DNA from: JAAYCI01 sp964367945
Lineage (GTDB): Bacteria; Bacillota; Clostridia; Oscillospirales; Ruminococcaceae
Direction of reading: 5' to 3'
Length of the DNA stretch: 14,423 nt
NCBI GenBank assembly: GCA_964367945.1
Contig: CAYIZZ010000053.1
Span: 1-14,423, forward strand
Shown here: piece after piece, positions 12,866 through 14,423 of the stretch
Layout: each line of letters opens with the position of its first letter
How positions within the stretch are numbered: position 1 is the first letter of the stretch
Position numbers and translations under genes: made by a program
Notes under the pieces: generated by a model
Seen by the model: only the letters and a program-made list of their open reading frames with translations
Databases searched by the model: none
What the model was told of the DNA's origin: nothing

Positions 12866-13563
12866 TGGAACCGCTTATAAGGTGTAGCAACTTAACAAAG
12901 CAATTTAAAAGCACTTTAGCACTCAATAATTTTAGCTTCGAAGTGGGTAGGGGCAAGATATTAGGGCTTTTAGGGCCTAATGGTAGTGGGAAAACGACGC
13001 TTATCAAACTTCTTAATGGTTTGCTTGTGCCCGATAGTGGCACCATTGAAATTTGCGGTTACGCACCGGGCGTGGAAACAAAAAGTATGGTGTCGTACCT
13101 GCCGGATAAAATTTTCCTTGACCAGAGCGAGAGTGTTGAGTTTTGTATAAATTATTACAAAGATTTTTATGATAACTTTAGTGCTGAGCGAGCATATCAT
13201 ATGCTTGCAAGCCTGGGGATAAACCTAAACGCGAAAATAAAAACACTGTCAAAAGGCAACCAAGAGAAAGTTGCGCTGATACTTGTGATGAGCCGTGATG
13301 CACATCTTTATTTGCTTGATGAGCCTATTGCCGGGGTAGACCCTGCGGCGCGAAGCTATATATTGAAAACTATAATATCAAACTATAACGAAAACGCTAC
13401 CATAATACTCTCGACACACTTAATATCGGACATCGAGCCCGTGATCAGTGATGTGATTTTTGTAAATAGAGGCGAATTCATCCTTGGCGGAAATGTTGAT
13501 GATATCAGACAGGCAGAAAATATGAGCATTGATAATCTGTTCAGGGAGGTATTCAAATGCTAA
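12865..13563 (+). CDS. ABC transporter ATP-binding protein
   Basis: A 232-residue nucleotide-binding subunit that would power the permease encoded next. Walker A is GPNGSGKT (38-45), the signature is LSKGN (128-132, in place of LSGGQ), Walker B is LYLLDEP (148-154) with catalytic Glu153, the D-loop is GVDP, and the switch His is 185 in STHL. The Q-loop Gln is absent: the matching place reads SYLPDK (77-82), a variant common in ATPases linked to YtrA-type regulators. ATG 12865 overlaps the gntR stop and follows AAGGGGG; TTG 12862 is an unlikely alternative. The downstream permease gene overlaps by 7 bases. Substrate is unknown; relatives are tied to cell-envelope antibiotics or lipid-linked compounds. 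Confidence 0.93.
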   Translation: MEPLIRCSNLTKQFKSTLALNNFSFEVGRGKILGLLGPNGSGKTTLIKLLNGLLVPDSGTIEICGYAPGVETKSMVSYLPDKIFLDQSESVEFCINYYKDFYDNFSAERAYHMLASLGINLNAKIKTLSKGNQEKVALILVMSRDAHLYLLDEPIAGVDPAARSYILKTIISNYNENATIILSTHLISDIEPVISDVIFVNRGEFILGGNVDDIRQAENMSIDNLFREVFKC

Positions 13564-14324
13564 GCAAACTTTACTATTATGAGGCGAGATACTACGCAAA
13601 GATATCATGGCCGATTGCAGTCGCTGTAGTTGTAGCAACAGTAGCAGCAATACTATCTTCGTTTATTCCGATAGATTTTGTTAGCTCTATACTGTTTATG
13701 CCGTACCCCATGGTGATAGTAGCAGCGTTTTGTATAACAAGTGTTATTGTTGTGGTGCGCTTTTATAGCCACTTATTCACCTTGCAAGGCTACCTAAGCT
13801 TCACTTTACCGGTAAGGCCGATGGACCATTTTGTTTGCAAGCTGGTTAACGCAGTTGTGTTCAACATAATTATTGTGGCGCTGAATGTTACGTCGATTTT
13901 ACTTGTTTCATCGATAAAAATGCAAGACACGTTCATTTTAAAGGAACTCATAGATTTTCTTGTTGAAACACCTGGGATTTATTGGGTTTCTGCACTTATC
14001 AGTATGATGGTTCAAGGACTGTTTTCACTGGTACTGTTTTACACTGCTATATGTATCGGGCAGCTGACAAAAAATAAAATAATCACTTCTGTTGTTGCGT
14101 GGTTTGGGCTTAATTATGGCTCGCAAATCATTAATATTGTACTGTTTCTTTTGATGATTTTTGCGATGTCAATAGGCACAGGAGAGGCGTTTGGCAACAT
14201 GGTGTCGGTAGAAAACCATTTAGTGATATATATGATTTTCTTTTCGGCTGTGTATCTTGTAGAATGCGTTTTGGCGATATTTACATGCAGATATATCATG
14301 ACAAAAAAGCTAAACTTAGAATAA
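13557..14324 (+). CDS. ABC-2-type transporter permease
   Basis: A 255-residue integral membrane protein with about six predicted helices (near residues 15-37, 47-68, 98-118, 142-168, 171-200 and 222-247). The first cytoplasmic region starts LSKLYYYEARYYAK and the segment RFYSHLFTLQGYLSFTLPV (about 68-86) matches the RFY..L....GYL..TLPV pattern seen in Firmicute ABC-2 permeases next to GntR and ATPase genes. The start is backed by GGGAGG (13544-13549) 7 bases upstream and overlaps the ATPase gene. It is the only permease here, so the transporter is probably a homodimer of it with two ATPases, unless another subunit gene once followed; an insertion sequence begins 46 bases after the stop. Confidence 0.85.
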   Translation: MLSKLYYYEARYYAKISWPIAVAVVVATVAAILSSFIPIDFVSSILFMPYPMVIVAAFCITSVIVVVRFYSHLFTLQGYLSFTLPVRPMDHFVCKLVNAVVFNIIIVALNVTSILLVSSIKMQDTFILKELIDFLVETPGIYWVSALISMMVQGLFSLVLFYTAICIGQLTKNKIITSVVAWFGLNYGSQIINIVLFLLMIFAMSIGTGEAFGNMVSVENHLVIYMIFFSAVYLVECVLAIFTCRYIMTKKLNLE

Positions 14325-14369
14325 ACTGCCTTATTAGTGGGCAGTCACAAAAAAAAGCTGGCACCTTCG
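14325..14369. terminator. Weak hairpin and probably disrupted terminator after the ABC operon
   Basis: ACTGCC/GGCAGT (14325-14330 with 14340-14345) form a 6-bp stem with no T run. Then eight A (14349-14356), GCTGGCACC (14357-14365) and TTCG (14366-14369) look like the left half and tetraloop of a bidirectional terminator whose right arm is missing, because the insertion sequence end starts at 14370. Confidence 0.45.
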
Positions 14370-14423
14370 TGAACTGCACCCAAAAAGTTAGACATATAGT
14401 AAAATAACTATATGACCAACGAA
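14370..14423 (+). mobile_element. Left end of an IS3-family (IS150-group-like) insertion sequence
   Basis: The sequence from 14370, TGAACTGCACCCAAAAAGTT then AGACA, closely resembles the left terminal repeat of IS150-type elements, which begins TG(T/A)ACTGCACCCA and ends in a similar TT-GGAC/AGAC block. A small dyad ATATAGT/ACTATAT (14394-14400 with 14407-14413) follows. An ATG at 14412 starts a frame that leaves the window after four codons; it could be the first transposase frame, but no ribosome site is visible. The rest of the element is outside the window. Confidence 0.7.

Noticed and set aside
1..14423. CRISPR array, tRNA, rRNA, toxin-antitoxin or phage genes.
   Set aside because: Looked for regular spaced repeats, cloverleaf-like segments and typical small paired genes on both strands; none was seen.

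Overview
The window is low-GC DNA from an anaerobic Firmicute, most likely a Clostridia member. The signs are AT-rich intergenic DNA, strong AAGGAGG-type ribosome sites, U-rich intrinsic terminators, YtrA-type GntR and OmpR/PhoB-type regulators, and an IS3/IS150-type insertion sequence end. I cannot name a species. It is an accessory and regulatory stretch rather than one long operon.

Layout. 3-323 (+) is the 3' end of a purine nucleoside phosphorylase gene, followed by a terminator. 324-838 has no convincing gene but holds a perfect-type hairpin and a MITE-like inverted repeat. 839-4015 (-) is a signalling module: response regulator, overlapping histidine kinase, an 81-residue two-helix membrane protein and a lipoprotein with two tandem PepSY domains. 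4226-5872 (+) is a lone ribulokinase and 6121-7344 (+) an MFS-type transporter. 7465-9334 (-) is a second response regulator/kinase pair. 9675-10325 (+) is a solitary hisIE. 10392-11402 (+) is a membrane protein built from two copies of helix/winged-helix/zinc-ribbon. 11536-12156 (+) is an unknown membrane protein. 12497-14324 (+) is a gntR-ABC ATPase-ABC permease operon. An IS150-like left end begins at 14370 and runs off the window.

Main result. The same direct repeat, TTTAAT-N5-TTTAAT on the minus strand (11-bp period, preceded by C), lies upstream of all three transcription units of the first signalling module: the regulator/kinase genes, the small membrane protein and the PepSY lipoprotein. 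In two of three cases a TATAWT -10 box follows exactly 10 nt after the repeat; the third fits 8 or 10 nt depending on the hexamer chosen. This looks like an autoregulated local regulon whose outputs are two envelope proteins. The promoter of the small membrane protein is also embedded in the left arm of a terminator hairpin, so kinase read-through RNA could fold and terminate while RNA started at the promoter could not.

The second two-component system has a related but different repeat (TTTAAG-N4-TTTAAG, 10-bp period) in front of its regulator. The gntR operon has a consensus sigma-A promoter with an imperfect palindrome over the -10/+1 region, and is insulated upstream by a strong terminator. 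All functions are inferred by reading motifs; no database search was possible.
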